Below are positions 1-10,190 of a stretch of DNA of 64,000 nt, in pieces. The stretch is taken from assembly GCA_903918755.1 (NCBI GenBank), contig CAIXFN010000024.1, forward strand, positions 22,974-86,973, written 5' to 3'. The position numbers and the translations under genes were made by a program. The stretch is from an uncultured Pedosphaera sp. GTDB taxonomy: Bacteria; Verrucomicrobiota; Verrucomicrobiia; Limisphaerales; Pedosphaeraceae. Under the pieces are notes generated by a model. That model had not been told where the DNA came from, made no database searches, and worked only from the letters and a program-made list of their open reading frames with translations. Position 1 is the stretch's first letter; each line of letters opens with the position of its first letter.

Positions 1-2
1 AG

Positions 3-1412
3 CGGCAAAAAGTGCGCGCACTTACCGAAGAACCTGCGCCCGTTCCCACCAAGCCCGCCGCCAAGCCCGCTGGCGAACCGCAACCCGAAGTTCGGACCCA
101 GGACAACCCGTTCTCGACCTTTTCCCTGAACGTCTCGGATGTCTCCTTCAAGCTGGCGGGCGCCAGCCTCGAGAAGGGCCAAATGCCCGAGCCGGCCACC
201 GTGCGCAGCGAGGAATTCATTAATGCGTTTGATTACCGCGATCCCGCGCCTTCCCCGGGTGCGCCGCTCGCCTTCGCCTCGGAACGCGCCCGGTATCCGT
301 TTGCCCAGAATCGCGATCTGCTGCGCTTCGCGGTGAAGACCGCCGCCCAAGGCCGCGAAGCGGGACGTCCGTTGAACCTCGTCCTGCTGCTGGACAACTC
401 CGGTTCCATGGAGCGCGCGGACCGCGTGGAAATCATTCATGAAGCCTTGCGCGTGCTCGCCGCCCAGTTGCACCCGCAGGACACCTTCAGCGTGGTCACC
501 TTTGCGCGCACCGCCCGGTTGTGGGTGGACGGTGTGCCGGGCGATCAGGCCGCCGGCACGGTGGAGGCGGTGGGTAGTCTCACCCCCCAGGGCGGCACCA
601 ATCTGGAAGAGGCTATGAACCTGGCCTATGCCACCGCCGCCCGGCACTACGCCACCAACGGGGTCAACCGCGTGGTGTTGCTGACGGACGGCGCCGCCAA
701 CCTGGGCAATGTGGAACCGACCGCCCTCAAGCAAAAAGTGGAGGCGCAACGCAAACAGGGCATCGCCCTGGATTGCTTCGGCATTGGCTGGGAAGGCTAT
801 AATGACGACCTGCTCGAAGTTTTGTCCCGCAATGGCGACGGCCGTTACGGTTTTATCAACACCCCCGAGGAAGCGGCCAACGGCTTTGCGGCCCAATTGG
901 CCGGCGCTCTCCATGTTGCCGCGTCCGATGTCAAAGTGCAGATCGAATTCAACCCGAAGCGGGTGACGGCCTACCGGCAAATCGGTTACGCCAAACACCA
1001 ACTCACCAAGGAACAGTTTCGTGACAACACGGTGGATGCCGCCGAAATCGGGGCGGCGGAATCGGGCAACGCTCTGTATACAGTGGAAGTCAATCCGCAA
1101 GGCGAAGGGCCGCTGGCCACCGTGCGGGTACGCTACAAAATCCCGGGAACCACGGAATATCCCGAACACGCGTATGAGATTCCCTTCAACGGCAACGCGG
1201 TGGCTCTCGAACAGGCCAGCCCCGCCATGCGTCTGGCCGCCACCGCCAGCGCGTTTTCCGAATGGCTGGTCAGCAGCCCGTACGCCACCGAGGTCACGCC
1301 CGACCGCCTCCTGCAGACCCTCTCCGGCGTTCCCGAAGTCTGCGGCGCGGACGCCCGGCCGCGAAAACTCGAATGGATGATTCGGCAGGCCAAAAGCATT
1401 TCTGGAAAATAA
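3..1412 (+). CDS. YfbK-type von Willebrand factor A domain protein (5' partial)
   Basis: The frame is open to the left edge of the window, so the gene begins outside it; the first in-window start candidate is GTG at 12. Counting from that codon, the MIDAS motif DNSGSM is at about residues 128-133, followed by the metal-site threonine in GGTNLEEA (about 195) and LTDGAANLG (about 225), so the metal-ion-dependent adhesion site looks intact. The C-terminal 100 residues, ending in RPRKLEWMIRQAKSISGK, match the extension typical of YfbK-like vWA proteins (DUF3520 type), usually envelope-associated and possibly peptide-binding. The small secreted protein starts 9 bp after the stop and the giant envelope protein follows, so the three probably form an operon. 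The N-terminal signal or linker region cannot be seen. Confidence 0.85.
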   Translation, partial: RQKVRALTEEPAPVPTKPAAKPAGEPQPEVRTQDNPFSTFSLNVSDVSFKLAGASLEKGQMPEPATVRSEEFINAFDYRDPAPSPGAPLAFASERARYPFAQNRDLLRFAVKTAAQGREAGRPLNLVLLLDNSGSMERADRVEIIHEALRVLAAQLHPQDTFSVVTFARTARLWVDGVPGDQAAGTVEAVGSLTPQGGTNLEEAMNLAYATAARHYATNGVNRVVLLTDGAANLGNVEPTALKQKVEAQRKQGIALDCFGIGWEGYNDDLLEVLSRNGDGRYGFINTPEEAANGFAAQLAGALHVAASDVKVQIEFNPKRVTAYRQIGYAKHQLTKEQFRDNTVDAAEIGAAESGNALYTVEVNPQGEGPLATVRVRYKIPGTTEYPEHAYEIPFNGNAVALEQASPAMRLAATASAFSEWLVSSPYATEVTPDRLLQTLSGVPEVCGADARPRKLEWMIRQAKSISGK

Positions 1413-1421
1413 ATTGTTGCT

Positions 1422-1934
1422 ATGAAACTTGCCTTCGCTCTCTGCTGCCTCCTCACCGCTGTGGTGCTGCCCGGGTCGCCATCTCTGGCCGGGGACGCGC
1501 CTCTTGCGGCCACCGACCGGCCAGCCCGGATCCGCCCCGTCGAATGGAACCGGACCATCCCCATCCAAATGGAATCCACGGGCGTTGCTGTCGACGGCAC
1601 GCTGCGTCACCTGGTTCATTTGGGTTCCATTCATTTCGAACTGGATCCCGCGAGCCACCGACTCACGGCTACCGTGCAGGCGGGTCTCACCTGTTCGGAC
1701 AATGTGGAACATGAGATTAGCGCCGCGGTGCTGGATGAGAACGGCGAATTGTTGGGCACCGCGCGGATCACCTGCCGCGTCGAGACCCTGATCCTCGGCC
1801 GGGTCGTGACGACGTCCCGCAAACTCGAACTGGATTTCGGCACCTCCCTGGACTATCCCCGCGTCACCCGCTTTGCCCTCAGCGTCAACAAAGCCCGGAT
1901 CGTCAACCCGCCGACTACCGCGGGAAACAAATAG
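1422..1934 (+). CDS. Small secreted protein of unknown function
   Basis: 170 residues. The N-terminus (KLAFALCCLLTAVVLPG, then SLAGDAP) is a clear Sec signal peptide with a probable cleavage after Ala-Gly. The mature part is about 145 residues with alternating hydrophobic/polar stretches suggesting a beta-sandwich, and two cysteines (in LTCSDN and ITCRVE) that could form a disulfide. No family is recognised. It starts 9 bp after the vWA gene and is followed 25 bp later by the giant envelope protein, so it is probably co-transcribed and may be a periplasmic partner of one of them. The start ATG at 1422 is chosen because the signal peptide begins directly there. Confidence 0.7.
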   Translation: MKLAFALCCLLTAVVLPGSPSLAGDAPLAATDRPARIRPVEWNRTIPIQMESTGVAVDGTLRHLVHLGSIHFELDPASHRLTATVQAGLTCSDNVEHEISAAVLDENGELLGTARITCRVETLILGRVVTTSRKLELDFGTSLDYPRVTRFALSVNKARIVNPPTTAGNK

Positions 1935-1959
1935 CCGCACCAACCGCTTTCTCCCCCAC

Positions 1960-4900
1960 ATGATTATGAAACCTCTCCCGGTCCGCTTCCTTCTCCTCCT
2001 GCTCACGGTCTTGCTGGGTTTGCCCGGCCGAGGAGCGAACCCGCCGCCCGGCGTGCCCAATGTCAGTTTGCGCGATTTTCAACTCACGGGCGATCTGGGC
2101 AACGGCCGGGCGGAGTTTACGCTCACGGCCGTTGCGCATGTGGAAGACCGCGCCGGTGGCGCGCTGGAATTGCTCGCCGGCACCGTGGCACTGACGGAGT
2201 TGGGCGAGCACCCGCGCTGGCAATTACGCGCGGACACCAATCGCTTTGTCGCGGAGTTTGAGCGGAACGGCGATTACCCCATCCGCCTGAAATTCCGGGC
2301 GGCCATCGTGCGCCAGGATCGTTGGAACGCGGTGGCATTCCGGGTGGCGTCGACGGCGGTGCAACCCGTCCTGCTCCACGGCCTGGCGGCGGACACCCAG
2401 TTTCAGTTTGCCGGCGCCGCGCGGCCCGAGCGCAAGGGCCCGGATTTCGTGAGCTTTCTGCCCGCGGATGGGTCCGTGGCGCTTTCCTGGACCGAGGCGC
2501 GTCCGGAAGCGGAGGGTAAACTATTTTACGCGGCGGAAATGTGGTCGCAGATCAGCCTGGGGCCGGGACTGATGCGTCAGGTGGCGCTGTTGGATTTCAA
2601 AGTGATGCAGGGGGAACTCAGCCGCGTGACTCTGCTCCTGCACGGGGCGGGGGAAGTCACCCGCGTGCAGGGGGAGCAGGTGCTGGCGTGGCAGGTGGAA
2701 CCCATCGCGAATTCTACCGACCGACGGTTGGTGGTGCAAATGAACCAGGCCCAGAAGGATACTTTTACCCTGCTGGTGCAGACCCAGACTCCCCTGGGCG
2801 CCTTCCCGCAAGTGGCGGACAGCGTGCAAGTGCGCCCGGAGTCGGCCACCCGGTTCGCCGGTTATATCCGAATCGTGAATGAAGGGGCGGTTCGTTTGGA
2901 AGTGGTCCAGGCGTCAGGGCTATCGCAAATCTCGCCGGACCAATTCCCCGAGACCGATGCCACGCGGGCCAACCTGCGGGCGGGGGGAACGCAGCGCTTT
3001 GCCTACCGGTTTTCGGGCGGCGATTTCGGCCTGCGCATCCAGGCGGACCAAATCCTGCCGGAACTCGCGGTGTCCGAGGTCCTGGCTTATCACCTCGCTG
3101 AAAGCGAACTGGCGATTGATGCCGAGGTTGAATTGGACATCCGCGAGGCCCCGTTGCGCGAATTGCTGTTGCGCGTTCCCAAAGGCTATGTCTTGGCGCG
3201 CCTCACCGCTTCCGGGCTCAGCGATTATTTTCTGCGCGAACCCGCCGAGCAACCCGATGCCGAGTTGCGACTGGTGTATGGCCAACCCGTCACCGGCCGG
3301 CAGGTCATCCAGTTGCGGCTCGAACACAATCAACCCCTCGGGGCGACCAACTGGGTCCTGGCGCGTCTGGAAGTGCCCAAGGCCAAATCGGTTCGCGGCA
3401 ATCTGGCGATCTCCTCGGATCCAGGCTTCCGGCTCACGCCGGAGCGCACCGTCTCCCTTACAGAAATCGCCACTGCCTTCTTCCCGCGTAAAGTCGCCGG
3501 GATCCAATCCGCCTTCCGGCTCGCCGAACCGGCCTGGGAAGCAACCCTGCGCGTCGAGCGCCTGCCCAAGACCGTCCAGGCGGATGCCTTTCACCTGTTC
3601 TCCATCGGCGAAGGCATTGCCTACGGTAGTAGTGTTATTAATTACGTGATTTCCGGGGCTCCGGTTTCGGCCCTGCGCGTGGAATTATCCGAGGAATATT
3701 TCAACGTGGAATTCACCGGGAAGGATATCCGCAACTGGCAGAAGACGGACGGTGGGTTCCTGGTGCAACTGCACACGCCGGTGGCCGGGCCGTATACACT
3801 GCTGGCCACATATGAGCGTCCGTTCAAATCGCAGGGGGAAACCCTCACGTTTACCGGGGCGCGTCCTCTGGATGCCCAGGCTGAGCAGGGTCATACGCTG
3901 GTAATCAGCGCGTATCAATTCCAGGTCAAACCGGTGGAAATCTCCCCCGGATTGCTGCCGTTGGAAACCGGCGAAGTGCCGCCGGAATACCGGCTGTTTT
4001 TCGATGCCCCCATTCTGGCCGCCTACCATTACACTTCGCGTCCCTTCAATTTGAAGCTCGCCCTGAGCCCGCTCCAGCAGGGGGATTCGCTGAGTCAGGT
4101 CGTGGACCGGGCGACCCTGTCCACCCGAATTTCGAAGGAAGGTCAGGTCCTGACCGACGTCCGCTACTTCGTGAAAAATCGGGGCAACCCCCATTTCCGT
4201 CTCACCCTGCCGCCCGGGGCCGAGTTATGGTCGGCGACGGTGAATGGCGCCTCGGTGGTGCCGGTGCTCGATGGCGCGGCCAATTTAATCCCGTTACCCC
4301 AACGCGCCGATCCCAACGCGGTGCTGCAACTGGACCTCAAGGTCGCCGCCAAATCCGCCAACGCCGGTTTGGTCGCCATTACGGCGCCCATTGTGGGCGC
4401 TCCAGTTATGTTGGAAGAATGGCGGCTCGCGCCGGACGAAGGACAAAGGCTGGAATTTCGCGGCGGCACGCTCACGCCGTTGGGCCGCCGGCCGGACGTC
4501 TCCGGTTTCGCCGCCTTGACCCGGCTGGTTCACGGACCGGAAGCCGGCCGGGCGGGGACGCTGCTGGCGGCCGGGTTCGCCTTGCTGCTGATCGCCACCG
4601 GGGTGTGGTGGGGGACGGCGCGACCGGGTGTTTACAAATACAGTGCCCGCTTCTTTTGTGGCGGATTGCTGGGTCTGGTGGCCTTCGGCCTGGCCCTCTG
4701 GATTCTGGCCGGGCTGTCCAGCCTCGCGGTCGTCGGTCCGGAAGCGCTGTCCGCGGCCATTCCACCGCGCGAAATCACCCTGCTCGCGCCCGTGCAGCAG
4801 GCCGGGGCGGTGTTGAGCGTCGAGGTGCGCAATGTCAGTGAAAAAACCTCCCCGCAACCCGGGGCCGGCCTGGTTTGGCCGCTGGCCGCTGCCCTGGCCG

Positions 4901-7900
4901 GGGGAATCGTGCTCGCCCTTCTCCTCCGCCGGCTCCTGCCCGTTTACGCCTGGCTCGTGCTGGCCTGGTTGGCGTTGCGCTGGACCGATGGGGCGGGGCT
5001 GTTCTTCCTGGTCTTCGCCGCCTTCTTACTGATCCATTTATTGATCCCCGCCGTCCGGCAACTTTGGCGCCAACCCGTTCGTCCGCGTGCCACTCCACCT
5101 CCCGCTGCCCCCCCGGCGCCAACTGGCACCCCCGCGGTGGCCGCGGCGGTTCTGCTTGCCGCTTTGGTCGGTTTGGCTGGCGGCGGGCCGCTTCTGGCGT
5201 CGGAGCCCCCTCCGGCCAAAGCTGTCAAAGTGGTTCCTGCGCCGGTTCCCCTGGCCGAATGGATCTCCCAGGAAATCCGGGTGGAAGATAAATTCGCCTT
5301 CGCCACTGCCAAAATCCGCTGGCAGGCCGTCAAGGACCAGCGCTTGCATTTGCTGACCGGTTCCGCCGTGCTCACGCATGTGGACTATCCCACCCGGGCG
5401 CTGCGACTGTTGCCCGCGCTACCGGGCAATGTCCCGGGTGAGGAATTGCTCGCCGAATCCTCCGGCAAGTATGAAATCACCTTGCAGTATCAAATGGCCG
5501 TGACCAAACGGGGGGATGAATCGGGCTTCTCCCTGCCCACTGTTTATGGCCTGATCAATGAACTGAAGCTCACGCTGGTGAATTTGGAGGTGGAAGTGCA
5601 ATCACCCCAGGCAGTCTCCAGCCAGGGCCAGATCACGGGTAGCAATACCGTGGCCACTCTGGTTCTGGCCCCGCAGCCGGATGCCTGGATCGGTTGGAAA
5701 CCCCGGCGCCGGGATGTGCAGCGCGAGAAGTCAGTTTTCTATGCGGAGTTTCAACAGCTCTACGTTCCTTCGGCGGGTGTGATCGAGGGCGCGCATTGGG
5801 TGTCCATCCGGCCGGCGCAGGGCGAGTTGACCGAACTGATCTTCGACATTCCCGCCGGGGCCACCATCACCGATGTGCTCGAAGCCCCCGGGGCCAACGC
5901 CCAGTCCGGTCCCCAACGCTCCGCGGGTGCCTTGATCTCGCTTTGGCGCTTTGATCCGGACTCCCGCAAATTACGGGTCAGCCTGAAACCCGCCCAATCG
6001 CGCCCCTTCGCCCTGCTCATCCGTTCGCAGGTTCCCACCGGACCGCTTCCGATCAGCCAATCAGTCGGCCTGGTGGCCGTGGAGGGTGCGGCCGGGCAAA
6101 TCGCGCTGCTCGGGATCGCGACCGGGGGTGAAGTCCAGTTGGACTCGGTCACGGGGGCGGAATTCTCCCCCGTCAATCTGGAGGACTTTCCCACCACCGT
6201 GCCGCAGGCGTTGGCCGCCCGGCTTCCCGGTTTGACGGTTCGCCGCGCCTTCCGTTCCGCGGATGCCCGCGGATCAGTGACCATCAAGGCTTCCGCCGTG
6301 GAGCCGGATGTGCGCGTGGAAACCCAGGACACCTTATCCCTCAGCGAAGATCGCACGGTGCTGGCCGCCAATTTTACGGCGGAAATTACCCGCGCGGGTA
6401 TCTTCAGTCTGAGTTTCTTCCTGCCCGCCGGGTTCGATGTGGAATCGGTCAGTGGGGCGGCGCTGAGTCATTGGACGGAATTGAAGGCGCCCGCGGGTCG
6501 TCTCATTACGCTGCATCTCAAAGGCAAAACCGAAGGGCAGCAGCAATTCGCCCTGAGCCTCGCCGGTCCCGGGGTCAAGGCGACCAATGGTTGGGCCGCG
6601 CCGCAATTGGTGCTCCGCGAAGCCAGTAAACAAAGGGGCACGCTGGTCATCGTTCCCGAGCAGGGCATGCGGTTGCAAGTGGCGAACCGGGAGGGAATCA
6701 CGCAGTTGGACCCGCAGAAATCCGGCATCCGCCAAAAAGGCGTCCTGGCCTTTCGAATTCTGCAAACTCCCTGGAATCTTACGCTGGACCTCGAACAGGT
6801 GGAGCCCTGGATCCAGGTGACGGGCCTCCAGCATGTCACCGTCAACGAGGCGCAAATCAAGGTTGTGGCCAACCTGCAATACCAGATTGAAAACACCGGC
6901 CTAAAATCCTTGCGCGTCCTGCTCCCGACCAACGCCGCGAGTGTGCACTTCCAGGGCGATCAGGTCGGCGACTTTCTCCCCGTCCCCAACCTGGTGACGA
7001 ATGGCCTGCAAGGTTGGGAAATCAAATTGCATCGCCGGTTCATTGGGGCCTACCTCCTGCAGGTCAGTTACCAAACCGTGATGGCCGAACGCGCCACCGA
7101 TGCGGTCCTGCGCGGGGTGCAGGCTTTGGACGTGAATCTGCAGCGCGGTTTTGTGACGATTCAGGCGGCGGGTCGGTTGCAAGTAAGCGCCGATTCCGCG
7201 CCGAATACGCTGCAACCGACGGAGTGGCAGAGCATTCCCCGCGCCTTGCAACAGGATTTGCCCGCCGCCGCCGCCAATCTGGCCTACCGGTTGGTGGAAC
7301 CCGCCTTCGCGCTGACGCTGAAACTGGATCGCCATGAAGCCGCCAAATTGCTCCCCGCCCACGTGGAAAACATCTCCCTGAGTTCGGTGATTTCGGACGA
7401 TGGGGTGATGCTGACCCAGGTCCGGGTGGAACTCCTGCCGGGCGACAAACGCCTGCTCGAACTGACCCTGCCCAAGGACGCCAAGTTCTGGTTTGCGTTT
7501 GTGAACCAAAACGGCGTCTGGCCCTGGCGATCGGGGGACCGGATCCTAATCCCCCTGGAGCAGCAATCACGCGGGGGCAAATCCCTACCCGTGGAAATTT
7601 TTTACACCTGCCAGATTGGCCGGGCCGGACGGGGCGCCCTCGCGCTGGAATTGGTGGCTCCGAAATTCGATCTGCCCCTGGAGAACATCACCTGGAAAGT
7701 CCACTTGAATGATCAGTGGCAGGTGAAGGATTGGCGCGGCTCGTTCCAACTCCAGGAAAACCGGTTGCTGCCGGTGAGTGCCGCCGCGGACGCCAAGGTG
7801 TACCTGGAAGAGCAGGCCAACACCCAGCGGGCCAAGACGCAGGAAGCCGAGCAAATGCTTTCCATGGGTAATTCCCTGCTCGAACGAGGGGACCCGCAAC

Positions 7901-8424
7901 AGGCCCGCCGCGCGTTTCAGGCCGCCTATGGCCTCAGCCAAGGAGACGACGCCTTCAACGAGGATGCCCGGGTGCAGTTGAACAATTTGAAACTGCAGCA
8001 GGCCCTCGTGGGACTGAATGTGCGCCAGGCCGCCAACGGGGGCGATCCCGCCTCCCTGGGCGCGCGCTTCCACGATTTGCGCGGGCGCAAGGATGTGGCC
8101 TATACCCAACAGGATGCCAAGGAGATCATCAACCGCAACACCGCGGACGAAAACAGCGCCTTCATGAAGTTGGCGGCCCGGCTCATTCAGCAGCAGGATG
8201 CCGCCGTGAGCAGCCCTGCCGCCATTCGTGCCAGCCTGCCTGAACAGGGACGCGTGCTCACCTTCCGGCGCGCCGTCGCTGTCGATTCCTGGGCGGACTT
8301 AAAGATCGGAATCGACACGCGCGCGATCAAAACCACTTCGTGGATGGCCCGCGCCCTCATCCTCGGAGCGACACTCATCGCTCTGACCACCCTGGCGCTG
8401 CTGGGCCGAATGTTCCGCCACTAG
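1960..8424 (+). CDS. Giant envelope protein with internal duplication and mid-protein membrane segments
   Basis: About 2154 residues from ATG 1960 (ATG 1966 is equally possible); both lead straight into a signal peptide (PVRFLLLLLTVLLGLPGRGA). The frame extends upstream to 1873 but that part overlaps the previous gene and is unlikely to be translated. Residues ~35-860 look all-beta and extracytoplasmic. A cluster of hydrophobic segments lies at ~866-885, ~900-922, ~970-1040 and ~1060-1078, the last resembling a second signal peptide. A second beta-rich half runs to ~1940, followed by a helical TPR-like stretch (~1947-2025) and a C-terminal anchor (~2130-2150). A block at ~723-803 is clearly repeated at ~1807-1887 (LTLPPGAELWSATVNG versus LTLPKDAKFWFAFVNQNG). 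The architecture suggests two related secreted proteins fused head to tail. Function is unknown; it probably works with the upstream vWA protein at the cell surface. Confidence 0.8.
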   Translation: MIMKPLPVRFLLLLLTVLLGLPGRGANPPPGVPNVSLRDFQLTGDLGNGRAEFTLTAVAHVEDRAGGALELLAGTVALTELGEHPRWQLRADTNRFVAEFERNGDYPIRLKFRAAIVRQDRWNAVAFRVASTAVQPVLLHGLAADTQFQFAGAARPERKGPDFVSFLPADGSVALSWTEARPEAEGKLFYAAEMWSQISLGPGLMRQVALLDFKVMQGELSRVTLLLHGAGEVTRVQGEQVLAWQVEPIANSTDRRLVVQMNQAQKDTFTLLVQTQTPLGAFPQVADSVQVRPESATRFAGYIRIVNEGAVRLEVVQASGLSQISPDQFPETDATRANLRAGGTQRFAYRFSGGDFGLRIQADQILPELAVSEVLAYHLAESELAIDAEVELDIREAPLRELLLRVPKGYVLARLTASGLSDYFLREPAEQPDAELRLVYGQPVTGRQVIQLRLEHNQPLGATNWVLARLEVPKAKSVRGNLAISSDPGFRLTPERTVSLTEIATAFFPRKVAGIQSAFRLAEPAWEATLRVERLPKTVQADAFHLFSIGEGIAYGSSVINYVISGAPVSALRVELSEEYFNVEFTGKDIRNWQKTDGGFLVQLHTPVAGPYTLLATYERPFKSQGETLTFTGARPLDAQAEQGHTLVISAYQFQVKPVEISPGLLPLETGEVPPEYRLFFDAPILAAYHYTSRPFNLKLALSPLQQGDSLSQVVDRATLSTRISKEGQVLTDVRYFVKNRGNPHFRLTLPPGAELWSATVNGASVVPVLDGAANLIPLPQRADPNAVLQLDLKVAAKSANAGLVAITAPIVGAPVMLEEWRLAPDEGQRLEFRGGTLTPLGRRPDVSGFAALTRLVHGPEAGRAGTLLAAGFALLLIATGVWWGTARPGVYKYSARFFCGGLLGLVAFGLALWILAGLSSLAVVGPEALSAAIPPREITLLAPVQQAGAVLSVEVRNVSEKTSPQPGAGLVWPLAAALAGGIVLALLLRRLLPVYAWLVLAWLALRWTDGAGLFFLVFAAFLLIHLLIPAVRQLWRQPVRPRATPPPAAPPAPTGTPAVAAAVLLAALVGLAGGGPLLASEPPPAKAVKVVPAPVPLAEWISQEIRVEDKFAFATAKIRWQAVKDQRLHLLTGSAVLTHVDYPTRALRLLPALPGNVPGEELLAESSGKYEITLQYQMAVTKRGDESGFSLPTVYGLINELKLTLVNLEVEVQSPQAVSSQGQITGSNTVATLVLAPQPDAWIGWKPRRRDVQREKSVFYAEFQQLYVPSAGVIEGAHWVSIRPAQGELTELIFDIPAGATITDVLEAPGANAQSGPQRSAGALISLWRFDPDSRKLRVSLKPAQSRPFALLIRSQVPTGPLPISQSVGLVAVEGAAGQIALLGIATGGEVQLDSVTGAEFSPVNLEDFPTTVPQALAARLPGLTVRRAFRSADARGSVTIKASAVEPDVRVETQDTLSLSEDRTVLAANFTAEITRAGIFSLSFFLPAGFDVESVSGAALSHWTELKAPAGRLITLHLKGKTEGQQQFALSLAGPGVKATNGWAAPQLVLREASKQRGTLVIVPEQGMRLQVANREGITQLDPQKSGIRQKGVLAFRILQTPWNLTLDLEQVEPWIQVTGLQHVTVNEAQIKVVANLQYQIENTGLKSLRVLLPTNAASVHFQGDQVGDFLPVPNLVTNGLQGWEIKLHRRFIGAYLLQVSYQTVMAERATDAVLRGVQALDVNLQRGFVTIQAAGRLQVSADSAPNTLQPTEWQSIPRALQQDLPAAAANLAYRLVEPAFALTLKLDRHEAAKLLPAHVENISLSSVISDDGVMLTQVRVELLPGDKRLLELTLPKDAKFWFAFVNQNGVWPWRSGDRILIPLEQQSRGGKSLPVEIFYTCQIGRAGRGALALELVAPKFDLPLENITWKVHLNDQWQVKDWRGSFQLQENRLLPVSAAADAKVYLEEQANTQRAKTQEAEQMLSMGNSLLERGDPQQARRAFQAAYGLSQGDDAFNEDARVQLNNLKLQQALVGLNVRQAANGGDPASLGARFHDLRGRKDVAYTQQDAKEIINRNTADENSAFMKLAARLIQQQDAAVSSPAAIRASLPEQGRVLTFRRAVAVDSWADLKIGIDTRAIKTTSWMARALILGATLIALTTLALLGRMFRH

Positions 8425-8558
8425 GTCTTCGGGGAGCGGGTGGCCATGTGTTGTCTGGGGAACCGCCGCCCGCTACCCCTTCAGTCCGTGACCCTGGAGC
8501 AGCGACGTCTTGCGGAGTTGCTCGATTATTTTTTCCGCTTCGGATAGGCTGGATCCTT

Positions 8559-10157
8559 ATGAAGCGATGCAATTTCATGCCGAACGTGTTGGGTGGCCTG
8601 CTGGTGGCCGCGAGTGTCTTCACCGGCCGGCCCGCGCTGGCCGCTGATTCCACGGTCGGCTACACGAACCCGGTCATTCCCGGGGATCATCCTGATCCTT
8701 CGATCATCCGGGTGGGCAAGGACTATTGGGCCACGGCCACTTCCTCGGAATGGGGTCCGGAATTTCCCCTGTTGCATTCCACCGACCTGGTGAACTGGGA
8801 ACAAACCGGGGCCGTCTTTCCGCATCGGCCCTTCTGGGCGGTGGGAAATTTTTGGGCGCCGGAAATCACCCGCTTCCAGGAACGCTTCCATGTTTATTAT
8901 GTCGGCCGCGCCAAAAACGGGCCCTTATCAGTTGCCGTGGCCGTGGCCGACCAGCCCGGTGGCCCTTACGTGGACCATGGTCCGTTGGTCTCGCAGCCCG
9001 CCGGCTCGATCGACCCCGTGGTCTGCCTGGATGAAAAGGACGAGCCCTACCTGATCTGGAAAGAGGACGGCAACAGTGTCAAGAAGCCCACGCCGCTTTG
9101 GGCGCAGCCGTTGGATGAAACCGGCACCAAATTGATCGGCGAGCGGAAGGAACTTTTCCACAATGACACGGATTGGGAAGGCGCGGTGGTTGAGGGACCC
9201 TTTGTTCTGCGGCACGGTGACTGGTTTTATCTTTTTTATTCCGGCGCCGGCTGCTGCGGGGCCGGCTGCAATTACGCCCTGGGTGTTGCCCGCTCCCACG
9301 CCTTGCTTGGACCTTGGGAGAAGAACCCGGCCAATCCCATCCTGAAGGCCAACGACCACTGGAAATGCCCCGGCCATGGCAGCATTGTCACCGATGAATC
9401 CGGCCGCTTCTGGTTATTGTATCATGCCTACGCCGCGCAAGGCGGCTTGTTCACCGGGCGCGAGGCGCTGCTGGATGAGGTCAAATTTGGTGCCAACGGC
9501 TGGCCGACCATCGATGCGGACCAGGGACCCAGTTCGGGCGGCAGCGCGCCACTGGGCGTCCCGCAGAAGCCCGCCCACTCCGGATTTCGCGATGAATTCA
9601 AGTCCACGCAAATGCTCCCCGGCTGGGAATGGCCCCAGAACAATGAGCCGACTTTCCGCCTGGGGGGTGGCAAGTTGGTGCTCGTGGGTCAGACGGGACA
9701 TCCGGCGGGCAACTTCGCCGCCGTCCTGGCCCGGGCCACCCTAGCCGCGGATTACCTCGCTACGACCGTCGTTGCTGCGGAAGCCCTTGGCCCGGGCGTC
9801 ACGGCCGGCCTGTCCGCTTTTGGTGACAGCCAGAATGCCCTGGGTCTTTCCACCGGCGGTGGCAAACTGACCCTCTGGCGTCGGGATCATGGCCGGCGTA
9901 CCGAATTGGCCCAGCTCGAGGCACCGGCCAGTGCCCGGCTTTTCCTCCGCCTGACAACAACGGAAGGCTACAAATTCAAATTTGCCGCGAGCCCGGATGG
10001 CCAGCATTGGACCTCCGTGGGCGATGACGTTTTAGGCAAGGACCTGCCTCCGTGGGATCGCAGCCTGCGCGTCGCCCTGGTCGTGGAGGGCAAAGACCAG
10101 GCGGAAGCGCGATTTGATTCCTTCGAATTCACGCCCGCCCCGAAACCCGTCCACTGA
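8559..10157 (+). CDS. Secreted glycoside hydrolase family 43 (xylosidase/arabinofuranosidase type)
   Basis: 532 residues from ATG 8559; the reading frame continues upstream without coding character. Residues 1-29 form a signal peptide ending ALAAD. The five-bladed GH43 propeller starts at NPVIPGDHPDPSII, where Asp46 is the expected catalytic base; the pKa-modulating Asp is in SIDPVVCLDE (~152) and the acid Glu212 is in VVEGPFV. All three conserved acids are therefore present. After ~residue 345 comes a C-terminal beta-sandwich of the type that shapes the active site in GH43 xylosidases. GH43 enzymes remove xylose or arabinose from plant hemicellulose with inversion; the exact substrate cannot be read from sequence. 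It is monocistronic and converges on the ASPIC/UnbV gene with a 33 bp gap. Confidence 0.9.
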   Translation: MKRCNFMPNVLGGLLVAASVFTGRPALAADSTVGYTNPVIPGDHPDPSIIRVGKDYWATATSSEWGPEFPLLHSTDLVNWEQTGAVFPHRPFWAVGNFWAPEITRFQERFHVYYVGRAKNGPLSVAVAVADQPGGPYVDHGPLVSQPAGSIDPVVCLDEKDEPYLIWKEDGNSVKKPTPLWAQPLDETGTKLIGERKELFHNDTDWEGAVVEGPFVLRHGDWFYLFYSGAGCCGAGCNYALGVARSHALLGPWEKNPANPILKANDHWKCPGHGSIVTDESGRFWLLYHAYAAQGGLFTGREALLDEVKFGANGWPTIDADQGPSSGGSAPLGVPQKPAHSGFRDEFKSTQMLPGWEWPQNNEPTFRLGGGKLVLVGQTGHPAGNFAAVLARATLAADYLATTVVAAEALGPGVTAGLSAFGDSQNALGLSTGGGKLTLWRRDHGRRTELAQLEAPASARLFLRLTTTEGYKFKFAASPDGQHWTSVGDDVLGKDLPPWDRSLRVALVVEGKDQAEARFDSFEFTPAPKPVH

Positions 10158-10190
10158 CTCCGCCCCTGGCATGGTTACTTTTTCCCTCGG

